A DNA stretch of 6,459 nucleotides from contig JADFIX010000241.1 in NCBI GenBank assembly GCA_022566435.1, positions 1 to 6,459 of the forward strand, in the 5' to 3' direction. Within the stretch, counting starts at the first letter, position 1. Every line of letters starts with the position of its first letter. Under the pieces are notes generated by a model. It was not told where the DNA came from. It made no database searches and saw nothing but the letters and a program-made list of their open reading frames with translations. This DNA is from Planctomycetota bacterium. Lineage in GTDB: Bacteria > Planctomycetota > Phycisphaerae > UBA1845. The position numbers and the translations under genes were made by a program. Positions 6,133-6,459 of this stretch are shown here, one piece after another.

Positions 6133-6459
6133 GGCAATCCAAGATTCCCTACAATAATCCCAAACCGAGTCGGTGCCAGCGTATGATGCCACAATCCGCA
6201 CAAGCCAACAAGGGCGCTCTTCGGGACGACCGGAGTTTCGCGGGCGTGTCGCCGGTAAACGGCTTACGCTCGGCTGGAAGAGAACCGGGAATCGTGGGTG
6301 AAGAGGGTCGAACGAGTTTCTGAGGAAGAAAAAAGGAGTTAGCACTACAACGCAAAGTCACTTCCTACACAAGTCCGTATTCGGGCCAGATCGATACCCC
6401 GTTTTCGTAGTTTCTTGAGCGTTCTTTTCCGATGGCCGGTCTTGGCGGCGGCGTTGTGG
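6133..6459. other. Right-edge region without a convincing gene
   Basis: From 6133 to 6345 the kinase frame stays open, but the encoded residues (many Arg, Pro and Phe, with rare AGA, AGG, CTA and TTA codons) show no domain. From 6459 to 6345 a minus-strand frame without stops ends in TAG at 6347-6345, with a basic stretch GHRKRTLKKLRKRGIDLARI. It could be the tail of an upstream gene, but 37 open codons are easily random and the other two minus frames are open over most of the same stretch. On the plus strand an ATG at 6432 has no Shine-Dalgarno. Nothing here can be assigned. Confidence 0.4.
6151..6179 (-). promoter_or_regulatory. Weak promoter-like pair before the kinase
   Basis: On the minus strand CTGGCA (6179-6174) and TATTGT (6156-6151) are 17 bases apart, with eight of twelve consensus positions matched. 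AGGGA follows, 13 bases before GTG 6132. The arrangement supports that GTG as the start but leaves a very short leader, so it may be chance. Confidence 0.2.

Noticed and set aside
6345..6459. Basic open stretch at the right edge, considered as the C-terminus of a sigma factor or helix-turn-helix regulator upstream of the kinase
   Set aside because: Only 37 codons are visible, the other two minus frames are open over most of the same stretch, and no family motif can be recognised; a guess would not be supported.

Overview
The window carries two large genes, both read on the minus strand. A transmembrane serine/threonine protein kinase with C-terminal TPR-like repeats lies at about 6132 to 3718. 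After a 285-base gap comes a very long, secreted, cysteine-rich protein that starts at 3432 and is still open when the sequence ends at position 1. The second gene is the largest item here: 1144 codons with no stop, about 100 cysteines, and two recurring small cysteine modules.

The organism is most likely a member of Planctomycetota. This is inferred from two protein styles: the kinase has the VDHRTDIYSLG and RYLSPEQA wording, membrane anchor and TPR tail common in planctomycete Pkn kinases, and the other protein has repeated G-A-C-C modules of a kind seen in large planctomycete secreted proteins. Base composition is moderately GC-rich. No rRNA or other decisive taxonomic marker is present, and a myxobacterium-like lineage cannot be fully excluded.

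Layout from right to left, in the direction of transcription: 6459-6133 is an edge region with no convincing gene; 6132-3718 is the kinase; 3717-3433 is an intergenic gap with two inverted repeats, a weak promoter-like pair and a good Shine-Dalgarno; 3432-1 is the cysteine-rich protein. Its order is a signal peptide, a cysteine-free linker (about 25-121), a cysteine-rich block (122-456), a cysteine-poor probable beta-domain (about 457-615), then a second long cysteine-rich block with most of the GACC modules.

The kinase would sense or relay a signal at the inner membrane. The second protein should be exported and extensively disulfide-bonded, as a surface, cell-wall or extracellular protein. 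The genes are co-directional, but the gap with its own hairpins and ribosome-binding site makes separate transcription at least as likely as an operon. No tRNA, rRNA, CRISPR array, insertion sequence or phage gene was seen.
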